Source: Hermetia illucens (Eukaryota > Arthropoda > Insecta > Diptera > Stratiomyidae). From it: DNA of 64,000 nt. A program made the translations under genes and the position numbers. Numbering within the stretch: the first letter of the stretch is position 1; every line of letters starts with the position of its first letter. The stretch covers positions 76,303,017-76,367,016 of the forward strand of contig NC_051849.1 in NCBI RefSeq assembly GCF_905115235.1, written 5' to 3'. Shown one piece after another: positions 24,170 to 36,600 of the stretch. The notes under the pieces were generated by a model, which was not told the origin of the DNA, did no database searches, and was given only the letters and a program-made list of their open reading frames with translations.

Positions 24170-24760
24170 AATTAAATACCGCTGGTATTAACCCACAAAC
24201 TTTATTAGCCATACATATACATACATATGTGTTCCTCGAATAATTGACACTGATATACAAATAACCAAAAAAAGCTATAAAAAGAAAACTAAAATGTTCT
24301 CAGGCACACTGCCGTTCATATAAGTTCACTTTACATGATGATGACCTCATACATATCTTAGAGTGCAATAAATTTGCGCGAAGTGATAAACTTTGACCTT
24401 CTATTACTTAGTTAATAATGAATAGATTTTTTCCAAACTTTTCAGAGATATGGTATGAAACCCTCATACTGGTGTGAAATTCTAAAATATGGTGATATAC
24501 TATTATTAACTTTATTTGAGTAGATATCGGAATGGGATGTATTTTGAGGCCCAGATTTCGTATCGTTGCTCCATTGTGAATTTTTTCAAATTTTCGGTTG
24601 GATAAGTTCTGAGAACAAGACCTGTTTCACTTTTTGGGGCTCACATGTTGAGCCCTCACCCCCCTTTGTTTCACCAAGCATCAGAAATAAGACCAATTTC
24701 GTACTTTAGTACTAATCGAGCCCTTTTATTTGATACCCCACAAAGCCTTAAAAACTACCA
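24170..24760 (-). repeat. mini-me-like repeat, reverse copy (one end)
   Basis: Shares 'acatatacatacatatg', 'attgacactgatatacaaat', 'tatactattattaacttta', 'ggataagttctgagaacaag' and 'cttttatttgataccccaca' with the copy at 5960-6730. The (GTCY)n end is missing. Confidence 0.65.
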
Positions 24761-24764
24761 TTGG

Positions 24765-25500
24765 AATACAGAATACAACCATTTCATGAAACCAAAATAG
24801 TTAAATAATCGAGACCAAAGTAAACGTTTAATGTTGGCCAATGTCAGTTACAATAATGCCTAACCAAATCCTACCCAGTATAAGATGGTTGATAACGATC
24901 CGCAAAAACTAAAACCAAATAAAGGAGAATATCGGCGCAATGTATCCGCATAGTTTTAAATTAATTACTGACACAACTTGAGAAATTGGAACTACAGAGC
25001 AAATACTTAATAGAGAATGACAAAAACCAAAAACAAGAGAGAAATATCAAAGATCTTTTCCTTAGAACGAAACGTTGTGTCATATGAAAGAAGAACTTCT
25101 GAGTAAAGAAGATTCACTCCTATTTTCCCTTTATAGTTGAGAATTACTTCACTTTTAAAGGTAGGAACTTCATTTTTGTAGTGTGCTACTGGAAGCTCGC
25201 AGTTCGACACACCTTTTAACCTTTGACTGCTTCCCGCAATCGATTTAGTTGCTATGCACTGTAGTAGCCGGTTATGAAGGTTCCCTTTTCTTTCCTGGAG
25301 AACTTAACATTAAAGATTATTGAAACGAATGAATTTTTGGAAATATAACTAACATATCGTCAGGGGATGTCGCACTGTTCCTAAAAGAACTAATGTGCCG
25401 CTTTACTGGTTATAATATACCTATAAACTATAGTATATCGTTTAAACCTCTAACCAACAGAAACTTTATTATGCTCCCTACTTCCAAGTGTTTCAATCTG
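24765..25500. other. No recognised feature
   Basis: AT-rich; no repeat or coding signal recognised. Confidence 0.4.
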
Positions 25501-25509
25501 ATATTAAGT

Positions 25510-28500
25510 ATTCTTCCAGGTGCCTGACCCTACTTTGTACAAGTGCGGGACACTGTCCCCAACATGTTTCAACACTCTTCACAGAATCTACAGACAGTCT
25601 TCATAGATATCCCTAGCTCCCTCAGGTATAGTTTAGCCTGCAGTGACCAGTGAGTATCCCCATTATGATGTGGAGGCTCTTCTTGGTGCGGTTTAAACAA
25701 TCTTTCAAGCGCTTGGGTTTGTATCCCCATGTGCACTCTGGGCTGTTCCTTTCCTGGTAAGTTCGCCCAGTAAAGTTCCCCTTCACTTTTCAATGTCGTA
25801 ACCATGAACCCATTTTCGACTCCACAGAATGGCTCCGGCCCGTATAGCGGAATCCAGAGTATCCAAAGATCAGCGAGCGAACGTATACAGTCTTTTAAAA
25901 CATTCCCATACCAGTTTGGAATTTACCTGGTAGGACTAAAATGCCTTAATAGCAGCTTGGCTTAGAATAGCAATGTTCTGCCCCCTATAGTTCCTTTTGA
26001 GATTGAAAGAGGCACATTTGTCTATGGCGTACATTTACGGCTGAATATGCTGGTATGCTGACGAATTAGTTCGAAGTGCGTTTTCCTTGGACCAATGACC
26101 CCGCCGCCTGCTAACTCTCCGGTAAGGCATCCGTTAGTTGCTAGTTTAAACCGTATGTCAATGTCACGCTCTTCCAGTTTACCTTGTTGCTTTCATGTGT
26201 TTCAAACCTTTTATCAAAGTGGAACTTCTTTGTCCTTGCCCAGAGAGAATATCAATTTTCCTTCGATTTAGGCACCTCCCCACCTCACTGTTGCTCCCGG
26301 ACATTCTGAAGATCGCCCTCCTTGTCTGCATTTTTACGTGCAGACGGAACGGAGTCAATCCCAGAATAACTTCTAGGGATGCCGTTGAGCCAAGTTCTCA
26401 TTCCCCCACTGTTATGCACGTAAGCCAACCTTTGAAGCTTGTGTAACTTAAAGAGTGTTGTGCTGAGTTTAGTTCTTTCTGCGCAGATTACCGCCCCATG
26501 GGTAATCATCGGCCTTACTATTGCAGTGTATTCAAGTTCAGCATTTTCGGGGCGCATTCCCATTTTTTCCCTGGTATGAAACTGGAAGTCATCAAATCCC
26601 TTACAGCTTTCCAACATATGTTTTTAGGGTAGTTTCTGGTCTAATGTGATTCCCAAATTTTTAACCTTTGTTACTCATTACATCTCCTTGCCATGTAATT
26701 TAATGCTACTATATGGTACTATATTGACCTTGGCTGGATTTATGCGCAACCCCGCCTTTCTGTACCAGTTACTAGTGATTCGTAGTCCGGTTTGAATTCT
26801 GTCGCAGACAGATTAAAACAATATCATCAGCGTAATCCTGTATTCCAGTGTGTGTTAGGTCTCCTAGGATTTCATCGACTACCATGCTCCACATTAATGG
26901 TGATAATATCCCACCATGTGAACAACCTTGAATAGTGTTCATGACAATAGAATTTGTACCTGTCGGTACTTCTATTTGTCTCCTCTCTTGCATTCTGGTC
27001 ATGTGGAAGACCAGGGTGTTTTCCATTCCCCTTGCAGATTAGGGCGTCTCATATCTCTGTGTGCGATGTGTTATCGCAAGCTTCTTCGATGTCCAAAAAC
27101 GCACACAATGCTATTTCCTTCGTTTTTATGGCATCCTGTAATACATCCGTGAGCTGCTGATACAGAGCAGTTTCGGTTGACCGTCCTGCCCGGTAAGTGT
27201 ACTGACATGGATGTAGGGGATTGCCTATTAGAACATTATTTCTGATATAATTGTCTATGTCCTTCTCCATGGCCTTAAGTATCCTGCTTTCGGAATAAAG
27301 ATCACTCTTGCCCGTCTTTATGCTATTGGTATATGTTATATGCCCTTACCATTCTTAGATCCTAAGATTATTTCTAGGCCTCTCTGGAGTAGTGTTGGGA
27401 AAATGACGTATATTTCGTGTGATTTCCGTGGTTTAAACGTTCCCACTGCCCATCTTTTTCTAGCTTCCGAGCATAGCTCTTTTGCTAGTTTCCAATTCAC
27501 CTTTTTTCCTCTTTTGTCCGTTGCTGGGCTGTCAAACAGAATGCTATTGCCTTCCGCCGTAAAGTAAGACCCCGGGAAATGAGTTGTGAAAAGCAGATGT
27601 ATCCTGTGCTCCCACCCTCGGTAAATGTCCCATCTTTCATCTTCAGGCAGAAGATATTGTCTTGTCTTGTATTTGTCTATAGCTTTATATAGCCTGAATG
27701 TTTCTGTGGTTTGTTATATTTCTCCAGAAAATTCCCTGCAGTTCTTTCGTTTTGCTTCCCTGATCGCGTTGCTATACGCCGTCAGTGCCCTTGTATATAT
27801 ATGCCAGTCCCCGGTTTGTTTTACCCGGTTGAATAGTTTTCACACTTCTTTCTTCATCCACCAGGATACACCCCTTAATGACTTGAATATCTTAGCTGCA
27901 CAACTGACCTCATATGCGTCAATGATGATTCTATCGAGGTCGTCCACCACTGTTTCCAGCTCTATTTCGCTCCTGGTGTCACCACTCACCTGTAGATGAG
28001 TCATGTTGTCACTCAGGTGTCTTGTGTACGAGTCTGCTCTCCTGGGATTCCTTCCTATTCTATTATATTTACTTCCGATTTGCCCTCAATGGCGAATTTA
28101 ATTTTGTGATTCGACATAGAACGCTCATCCAATACCCACGAATTCCAAGCCGCTCATCAGAGTGTTCCCTAGAATTATGCCTAGTATCTCCTCCCTGGTA
28201 TTGGTCACGAATGTTTTAGTCTTCCCTACGTTATTTTTTTCTAATTTCCTACTAAGGATGAATTTCAGAAAGTCCTTCGATTGATCTCGCTGCTTCTCCA
28301 GACCTCATGGTAGGGGTTGGCATCCCCGCCGAGGAGAAGTGGTAGGGCTTTCTTCTCGCCGAACTTCGCTAGTTTAACGACTAATTGCAGTGGGATGCGG
28401 GTGTCGTCTCCTGGGAATTACCCTGATGCCACGACTGTCTCTCGAGGTCTTCCCCTGGCTTCCAATGAAACTTGGACAGCCACGAGGTCTCCAGCTAAAA

Positions 28501-29000
28501 ACTCTGAAAGGCATGTATCTTAAGTTTGTTTTGGGAATGGTGCAAGCTTTTGGGTTTTTACAAGAGGAATCCTAAATTGCCTGCATACTTCCTCCATGCA
28601 GACCGCGAATGTGCCACCCGGTACACCCAGGATTTTTGAGCCAGCACTATTCCTGTGTTATCCTTGGAATTTACCTTTTTAATTACTGCAGATGCAGCTT
28701 TTGATGGAGCTCTACCTGGACTATTTTAGTGCTGGTCATCGGCTTCGTCATTGCTTGGAGCTCTTCCCCAATGTCGGAGCATCATCCTCCTCCTCCTCCG
28801 ACATGACACTTCCTTGTACTTCACTGTCCGACTTGCGCTCTAGAAGGTCTAAATCAAGATCGTCCAGCTTCTCCTCTTCTGTGGGCAGCAGGTCCACTTC
28901 CCTGCTCAGTCCTGCACTGTCAGCCTCTATCACTTCCGCGATTCCTTCGGGGACCTCGGTAGGCTTACCACATAACACACGCTACCAAGTTTAATTGCCT
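25510..29000 (-). mobile_element. LOA/Jockey-like LINE with RNase H region, long copy
   Basis: Minus-strand translation follows ORF2 order. Endonuclease/linker pieces lie at about 28550-27700 (ETVVDDLDRIIIDAYE, VSWWMKKEVWKLFNRVKQTG). RT follows: NPLHPCQYTYRAGRSTETAL, ALCAFLDIEEACDN, IQGCSHGGILSPLMWSMVVD, YADDIVLI, then YTAIVRPMITHGAVICAE and LHKLQRLAYV. The C-terminal HWSLQAKLYLRELG and CRFCEEC knuckle is near 25600. An acidic, Ser-rich frame at 28748-28978 may be its upstream ORF. Many stops and shifts. Sequence to about 29590 may be its 5' region. Confidence 0.75.
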
Positions 29001-30270
29001 CCAAGGATTAGCCATCTGCCTCGATCATGAGGAATTTGCCTTGCTAAAAACTCTCCATAACCGCGTTTGGAGACCCATGTTTTGAGTGATGAGGAGGCGT
29101 AGAAGCTTTCCCGTCTCAATTGCTACGCTATGCCTGTGTGCCTCTAACACATGACGAAGACGAGCTTCTTATTCCATCCCTTACATATCTTCATGACAAT
29201 GAGGTCCTCAATTATGTTTGTATTTATTTTTTCATGTTGTGTTCCACGAGGAGGTCTGCGTGCCATAGGCCTTCCTAGTAACATAAGGTCAGGCTTACTC
29301 ATTCAGCTGACCAGGTATCACTGAGGCTCCTTTCAAATACAGTCAGTTACCCCCGAGTGCAAACTATCCAATGGGCACGGTTTCCATAAAACCTTGGATT
29401 GGAGGAGTTATTTTTCGACTCCTCGGTTTAGATCCTTAGTGTTTTGTTAATAATAAGGTCACCTCGTACAGGGAGAAGTTTGGTTCCTGGAGAGTCACAC
29501 ATCAACTCCAGAGAGAGATAGGTTGACTCCCATAAGGCAATATTCCGCATCAGTCTATCTTGCAGTCTACTGCTTGAACTAACATTGTAAGGGAAAACTT
29601 ATGTATGCAGTTCTCATTTACTTTGGATCGCGATCATCACTATCAAAAGAAATATATTTTGGGCAATATAAAAGCTTTAGCTTTTTCTCTCTCTTAAAAC
29701 CCCTTTCTATTGGAAATCTTAACAATACAATTGACGAAAAATTTAAAAATTACCACAAAACCAAAATAGTTTCTAGCGATCTTTCAGAGTTATTCAGTTT
29801 CCGTAATTACTTTTCATTTTCGAATTTAAAATTTCGAAAAAGTAGGGCGCATTTAGCTTGCTACGGAGATCCTTATATATGTGTAGTCGGGTTTAATGTC
29901 GTTCCTTTTAGGAGATACCCATCAATTCAGCTTTTCGATTATTGATGCATTCTGAACTGTGTTAACTTATGGCTATTTAATCGACCAAAATTATAGTAAC
30001 AAATCAAAAATGATCGTTCTTTAAATTTAAATGGACGAATTGTATATGCACTTTTATCAACAATGAACAAAATACAGGAGAAATTGCGGCAATGACACAG
30101 TAATTCAGCAGTGCACGCTCCGGTCACATTCTTCATAGTATTTTTAGAACTCACGCCATGATACTACATCAAATACTTATAAACCTTAACTAACTGATTA
30201 CTGTACGAAATGAAATAAACATAACAAAACTTGGTAAGAGTCACCAGCTTGGTTATGTACATACAATAAG
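29000..30270. other. Probable 5' LINE flank, then unassigned DNA before AGL exon 1a
   Basis: About 29000-29590 may be 5' sequence of the LINE to its left. About 29600-30270 is AT-rich with no coding support. A perfect CTAAC branch-like site (about 30187) and 'gatttcag' (30270-30276) could place an upstream acceptor just before AGL exon 1a. Confidence 0.35.
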
Positions 30271-30408
30271 ATTTCAGAGTGATCTCTGGTCGTAGGAAGT
30301 TGAGCTGTTCCAATTGGTCGTAATAAATTGATAGCCAGGGCGTTTTTTCGGGTGAAGAAAAAAGAAATTATTGATTCAAAGTTTAGTGGTAGTTTTAGTT
30401 TCGTGAAT

Positions 30409-30618
30409 ATGCTGCCCCATAACGGCTTGTTTCGCTTTTTATTTGAGAAAATTTCATTACATTCCGAAGAAATGATAGCGGGTCTATTTTGTGGTGTTAT
30501 GTTTATGGCTATTCTCTATAAAATTGCTAGTCCTTTGATCAGCAGAAATCAGCGAAAAACGAAAAGTAGGAAAGGTGAAAAGAGTGAGCAAGGAGCAGAA
30601 GTGGAAAATGTTACCGAG
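30409..30618 (+). CDS. AGL: AGL alternative first coding exon 1a (membrane-segment N-terminus)
   Basis: An ATG at 30409 (in-frame stop upstream at 30301) opens 70 codons. It has a hydrophobic stretch ([19 protein letters not shown]) followed by a Lys/Arg-rich run ([15 protein letters not shown]). That is a single-pass or signal-anchor layout, positive side after the membrane. The exon ends ACCGAG|GTGAGA in phase 0, which fits the acceptor at 40639/40640. The 5' edge is unclear: 'gatttcag' at 30276 could be an acceptor or an initiator. An N-terminal anchor on this normally soluble enzyme is an inference from sequence. Confidence 0.6.
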
Positions 30619-33600
30619 GTGAGAGTTCTAGATGATTCTAGAGAACCAATTTGTATCATGAATTGTACATGTTAGTAGTAAAACCATTTTTTATGTATGC
30701 AAAAAGTTAGGTACATAGGTACAGTTACACAATTGGACATTTTTGAATAAGCATAGTTGCAGTGAGTGGACAAAAGGGATTTTAATGTGCACCTTAGATC
30801 CTAATTTTAATATCTAAAATAAATATAGCTCGACACAAGTCGATCGCAAAAGAATGTCTGCATTGCAAAGTAATTCTAAACCACGTTTGAAGAATTATCA
30901 ACGACACAAGTCTTTACCCAGTCAACCAACCGAAGCAGATAGTGGCTGCACTGTAAATATTCCATTTTCCGCGCCTCCGTCCCCAAGTGCCATTTCCAAT
31001 GGAAGTATCCAGACTATTCCAAAAACGGATTCCACCATGAAGAAACTCAAAGCCAATCTACAATATCATCTTGGTTACTTCTCAAGATTCCTTCCATTCA
31101 CTTCAACATCAAAGGAAATAGCGAAAACTGAGATTGCATGTGAAGCTCAAATTGCATTGAACGTAAGTGCAGACCCACGAAAGGTGCATATCTTTGAATA
31201 AATGTCTTTATTTAATTGTTGAACTTTTGCTGTATGGAGTCGTTTTGATGGAGAATCCTTAACGGTCTGATAAATTGCTTTATGTGAATGAAATATAGAC
31301 AACCAGAAAGTTGCGTCACTCTTATAAAAGATAAAAAGTTCTTAGTTCTTAGTTAGTTGCTGTGAAGTTTTCTCTCAAGTTAAACCCTTTAGTGAATAGA
31401 GTGATCGCAGATTAACGTGGATTTACAAATGTTTGAATAAATATTTTGAGTGATTTCTACTTGAACTCCAATAGAGTAAGTGCTGTGATAGTAAAATGTT
31501 ACTTCTTACAGACATTTGGAATATTGGAAATTATATGTTCTGATTGATACCAGTACCGCTGAATGATAGCGTTTTTCTCGCTTATGGACCTGTGTTTATT
31601 ATTCGCTCTTCCGACTCGTTTGCTTCAAAAACAATATCTAGATTATATTCATTATTGTTTTCACTACTGGTCGAAGACACAATTGAGATTTCTTGTAAAG
31701 GAGTATCTCGTATCGGTAGCAGATAATAGTAAGATAATCTAGAATCAAACTTGTAATTCAAAGCCTGTTGCTTTCCTAACTCCTATTGTTTGTTATTTAA
31801 TCTATCATGCAATATCAAAAAATAATCGGCTCACAAAAATATCTGGCTCGCTGAAAATTCCACCCATATATCTGCATCTCGAGGCATCGTAAAGATGTTC
31901 CATTATTTCCTGGTTGCCGAGCTAGATGCAGGCTTAGAGCATATTCTTTTGTAGAGCATCCCGTCCTTATTTGGAGGGTGTCTACCATGACTTACGATAC
32001 TGTAAGTGCACTTTCCCTTGACAATGCTCGTCTGTTATAATATCAGAAGATGACGCTCATTGATTCGAAAAAACCATTATAGCGACAGTTTAAGCTAGCG
32101 GTGACCCTGTCACCAATGCCGTCGCTCCTTACCAAGAGCTACTGGAGGTTTTACTAATGACAAATTGGCTTCAGGTTACTTACAACGCCTACTTTCATTC
32201 AACCTATCATCCCACCAGAGGGAGAGAGATGACTTGAGGAAGACCCTCTGGCCTTCAAGGTGGGCTTTGCCTCCGTACCAGCGAAGGAGATAAAGCATAC
32301 TATCTTCTCAGTTATCTTTCACATGTACGACCCGAACAGATAAGCATATCTAGTCACCATCTGCGTCACTCTCACCCTCTGACACTCTGAAGGATGCATC
32401 TGTCCCTTCGAGCTAGGCAGGACAAGAAACTACTCAAGAACATCACCAGAAAATAGACGTGAGCGCCGTTTATCTTCCTGACTGTCTACCTCAGGGCATT
32501 TATTATCCTATGTTAACACTTGACATCCCTGTCAAACCGGTTCTCACGTAATTCCGTAATCCAGTTGTCGGGATATGTTATGCAACTAAGATAGTCCTCG
32601 CACTTGTGAGGCCTAGTCTGGTTCACACTTTTGAAAAGTCTGACCGACTCACTCTAACTTAGTGGAGTAATTTGAGCCGATGCTAATACATCTTTGAAGG
32701 TACACATAGAACCCAAACTCCGGTCCAATTTTAAAATACTTAGCTCGCGGATCCATTCTTCATTTTTGAGCTCTACGTAATTCAGCACATCATCTCCCAT
32801 AGCCAGATCCATATATCCTTCATTATTCGGATGTCAAATGAATCTCAAAATATTCCGTGGAATGTTTTCCTCCTCAGATCGCTCAGATTGGAGCTCCATA
32901 TCGTTGCCTTTGAAAGTAATCCTCCTATCACCGTACAATGCCAGAACTCTCAACGAGGACGAAGTGACAAGTCAGAAACTATGACTATGAGCATAAGCTA
33001 GAACTTGCTTTTGTCCCCTGTACAGTGTAATGCAATTAGCTCCCTCGATGACTTTGTATCAACGTAGTCAATTCGCTATGACATGGAGACGAGAATTGCT
33101 GCACCCACGAGGAAGAAAAATGCTCTTTTTGAGTTAGCCAAAAAGGGCACACAGAAGCAACTGCCGCTTGCATAACTCTGGATTTAAGAGGGAATCCCGA
33201 ATGGCTTGCCAGTGGTATTAGTACTGAAGTAATCAAATAGGGGCGTTCCACCAGAGACCACCAGGACGACAATGAATCAACAGTCCCCATTTTTGAAATG
33301 GACTGAATGGCTGCTGAAAAAGAATGGCCTTGAGTTCCCAAGAACAAATCCATAGAAAAACGCAAAAGCTTTTGTTTTACTGAACTAATTTATTTATTCA
33401 GTAACATTCACACACATTCAATTCCAAAGGTGCATTTTTTCATACTTAATCAAAGATAACAATTTATACTCTCAAGCCCAATTTACGTAGCCTCATGATA
33501 CGTGGAGGAATAAACCGTCTATTCCCCCAATTATCCCGATAAAATGTTCCTTGCTGACGGGCAGGTTCTCTTGATTCGCTTGGTTCTCTTGGCGCTTCAC

Positions 33601-36600
33601 GTCGAGCAGATATATATGAGTATTCACCACCAGAAAAGCAACCTGAACTTTTGTCATCAACGCAACTGATGTAGTCGGATGGTGACTGCACTGTTTGTCC
33701 CTGTTTTTCTTAGGCTCTAATTATCAATTATCTAGTTATCAAAGTATCTAAGATCCATACATGGATGAAGTGGAATTTTAGGCATTTTTCATTACTTTTA
33801 AGAAATGGATTTTTTTCCGGTTCCCCAGAAGGGTTTTGCTTCATGTAGAGGCGTCCCTGCTCCTTTCCTGCCCAGTTCATCCGCTGCCTCATTGCCTTCT
33901 AACTCAACATAGTCTGGAACCCGGAGTATCCAGAGCTTATTGTGCAAGTCAAGCGTGTTCAGTCTCTCAATGCATTCCCATACCAGTTTGTAGTTCACCT
34001 GGTTGAACCTTAGTGCCTTGATCGCTGCTTGGCTGTTGGTCAAAATAACACTGTTCTGCCCCCTATAGTTCGTTTGGAGGTTGGCAGGCATATCTGTCTA
34101 TGACGTATATTTCGGCCTGGAATATGATAGTGTGCTTACCCTTCGGTGCGAAATATGTTTTCCTGGGACCAATGTGAAGGAACCCATAGGTAACAGCCAT
34201 ACTCTCCCAATTTACTTTGTTACTCCAACGGGCAGCATTACTTTCAATGTTCTTAAATTTCAAGAAAACTTTTATTTTCATAAACAGACTATGCTGGAGT
34301 GCTGGCCCTCATGAAACTGAAACTCATGACACAGTTCTTTTTCATCGAAGAATAGACGAGGTTTGGAAATGTGAACCAATTTGCAGCGTCTCTATAAACG
34401 CTTGATTTTATGCTCGTAGAAGAGAGTAGCTCAAATTCGATTGAATTGTTGTCTTGTATCAATGCTCGCGGGCTTTTATATATCTACATGTGTACTGCAA
34501 AGACTTCGAAACTGTTCTCTAATTACAATTTTTAAAATGTTTGGTAATAATTAAAAAAATCGGAGTATTGAAAGTTTGGACGGAAATTATGGACAGACTT
34601 AATGACAGAGATGACAAGAAATGGATATAGCTATAGGAAATGGATGAAAATTTCAATTCACGTGAAAAGTTTCACAGCACCCGTTCTTTTGAAACCACTC
34701 GTTTGAACATTGTATAACTCGACGACTGTTACACATTGACTTTCACTAGGACATAATGTAAGCACAACTGAAATAAATAAATAACTGCAACACATTTTAG
34801 ACTAAAATTAAATAGGGAATTCAATAAAACCACGAAAAATAGCAAAAAAAAACTAGGGCAATATCAAAAATTCCGATTTCAAAATTATCAGAACTTTTTG
34901 CGCATCCTGTATCTATCTCCGGTAAATCAAACCAAGTAGAGAGCTGGATTCAACGACAAAAAAAGTTTAAGAATTGATTTTCATTAAAAATTAGTCTAGT
35001 GTTAATTTTTTATTTGTTGTTTTTCCAAACCTTTGCTAGGAGCGGTATGGCAGGAGTGACCTTAACCACTAACCACTGCTCCCAGAGCAGAGGTGAGGCA
35101 GCGTCTGATGAGTTGCCTCTGCCCTGGGCGAAACCGTTAGTCAACTTTTTTGCTTTTTTCACTAACCACTGCTTTTGGAGGAATTTTAAGGTTCTGTTTC
35201 AGTACTCTTCCTTAATGATAAAACAAATACTGTTGGTTATCTTTAAAATTTATATTGATATTGAATCTTCTAAATAGAAACATTGTAATATTTTACAATT
35301 TTTCCTGGGTTGTCCAGTAAGTTTTTAGGAAGAAATTGGTAGAACAAATTACTTTGGATTGATTGATTTTACTTTTCATTTACTTCACTTTTTCCTCCGT
35401 AATGTCCCAAGTCAGGCTCCGAGTGAATTACGCCATTATATTTGTCCTTTTCCTTTTACCAAATTTTCCTGAAAAATTGAGAACAATATCTGTAGGCTCG
35501 AATATTTCGCGCACTTTGATCCATTTATCAATCAAAATCATCTCGTGGAGTCAATTGTTTCACTGAACGTTCAGATCGTTTATGTACGCCCACGTTTAAA
35601 TTATTCACCGAAATGTAAACAGTCGCAACACAGGAGCATATGTACCACGAACTTCATTCGACTCAATTTTGATCTCTTTCGGCACTAAACTGTTTAAATA
35701 GAAGAATTTAATCAACACGTACATAATTTTCACCATTTTTAAATAAACGAATGTTTTTGCTCTAATTGCTCTGGAAAATGAAACCACTTGATATACGCAT
35801 CAAACTTGAGTGAGAGATGTTGCTCACTACAAGTGAAATTATCATTATTTCTCGGACTTTTCTTAGTGAAAAAAAAAAATTGGTTTTCTGAATGCCGAAA
35901 AAAACAGTTTTTAATGCTCATATACCGGTATTTCGAGGACCAGTTGTCCTCTTCCTCAATAATTTTAAGTCTGGACTTTCCAACAACTTATTGAAAGACA
36001 CTCGTACGTATCAATATGTTTCAAGGTTTTCAGTATCGTTGTGAAATATCAGAATTTCTATATTCTTACCATGACATTATGATGAAAAAGAGATCAAGAT
36101 AAAATAAAGCCTCATTGCTCAAAATAGCTATGCTTGAAAAGTCTGCACTCGTTGTTCCATAATCTATCCAATGAAATCTCTTATCTGTGCCTGGTCAGTA
36201 GGCTTCTACTGTCCAAACTTCCATGAGAATACGCTATAAACAAAATGTCCAATTCTTGACTAAAGTGCCGGGTGGACTTTGCTAGACTCTCAACAAGCCT
36301 CCTATGTACTGTTTCGATGTTTTATGTTGGATGGACAGATGGGCGTTTGTAGCTCCGCACTTTAACCTGTTAGCTTATTGTTTATTTTATTAAAGTTTGT
36401 TTAAGTGGTGCCCTATTCATTAGGCTAAGGAGATATTCAATTAAGTGCACCTAGTAAAGCCTCTTTTCTGAATTTGTTACCTTTACCGGCAGACAAGGCA
36501 GTTCAATATGTTATGAAAAGTCGTCTCGTTCTCATTGCAAAGTCTCCGGTATAGACATTCATCTTATCCAGATACTTTTGTAGAAAAAAATTACTGGTTA

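Noticed and set aside
28748-28978. Acidic Glu/Asp/Ser frame that could be a host protein
   Set aside because: It sits directly upstream of, and collinear with, the LINE ORF2 on the same strand, so an ORF1 or leader origin is simpler.
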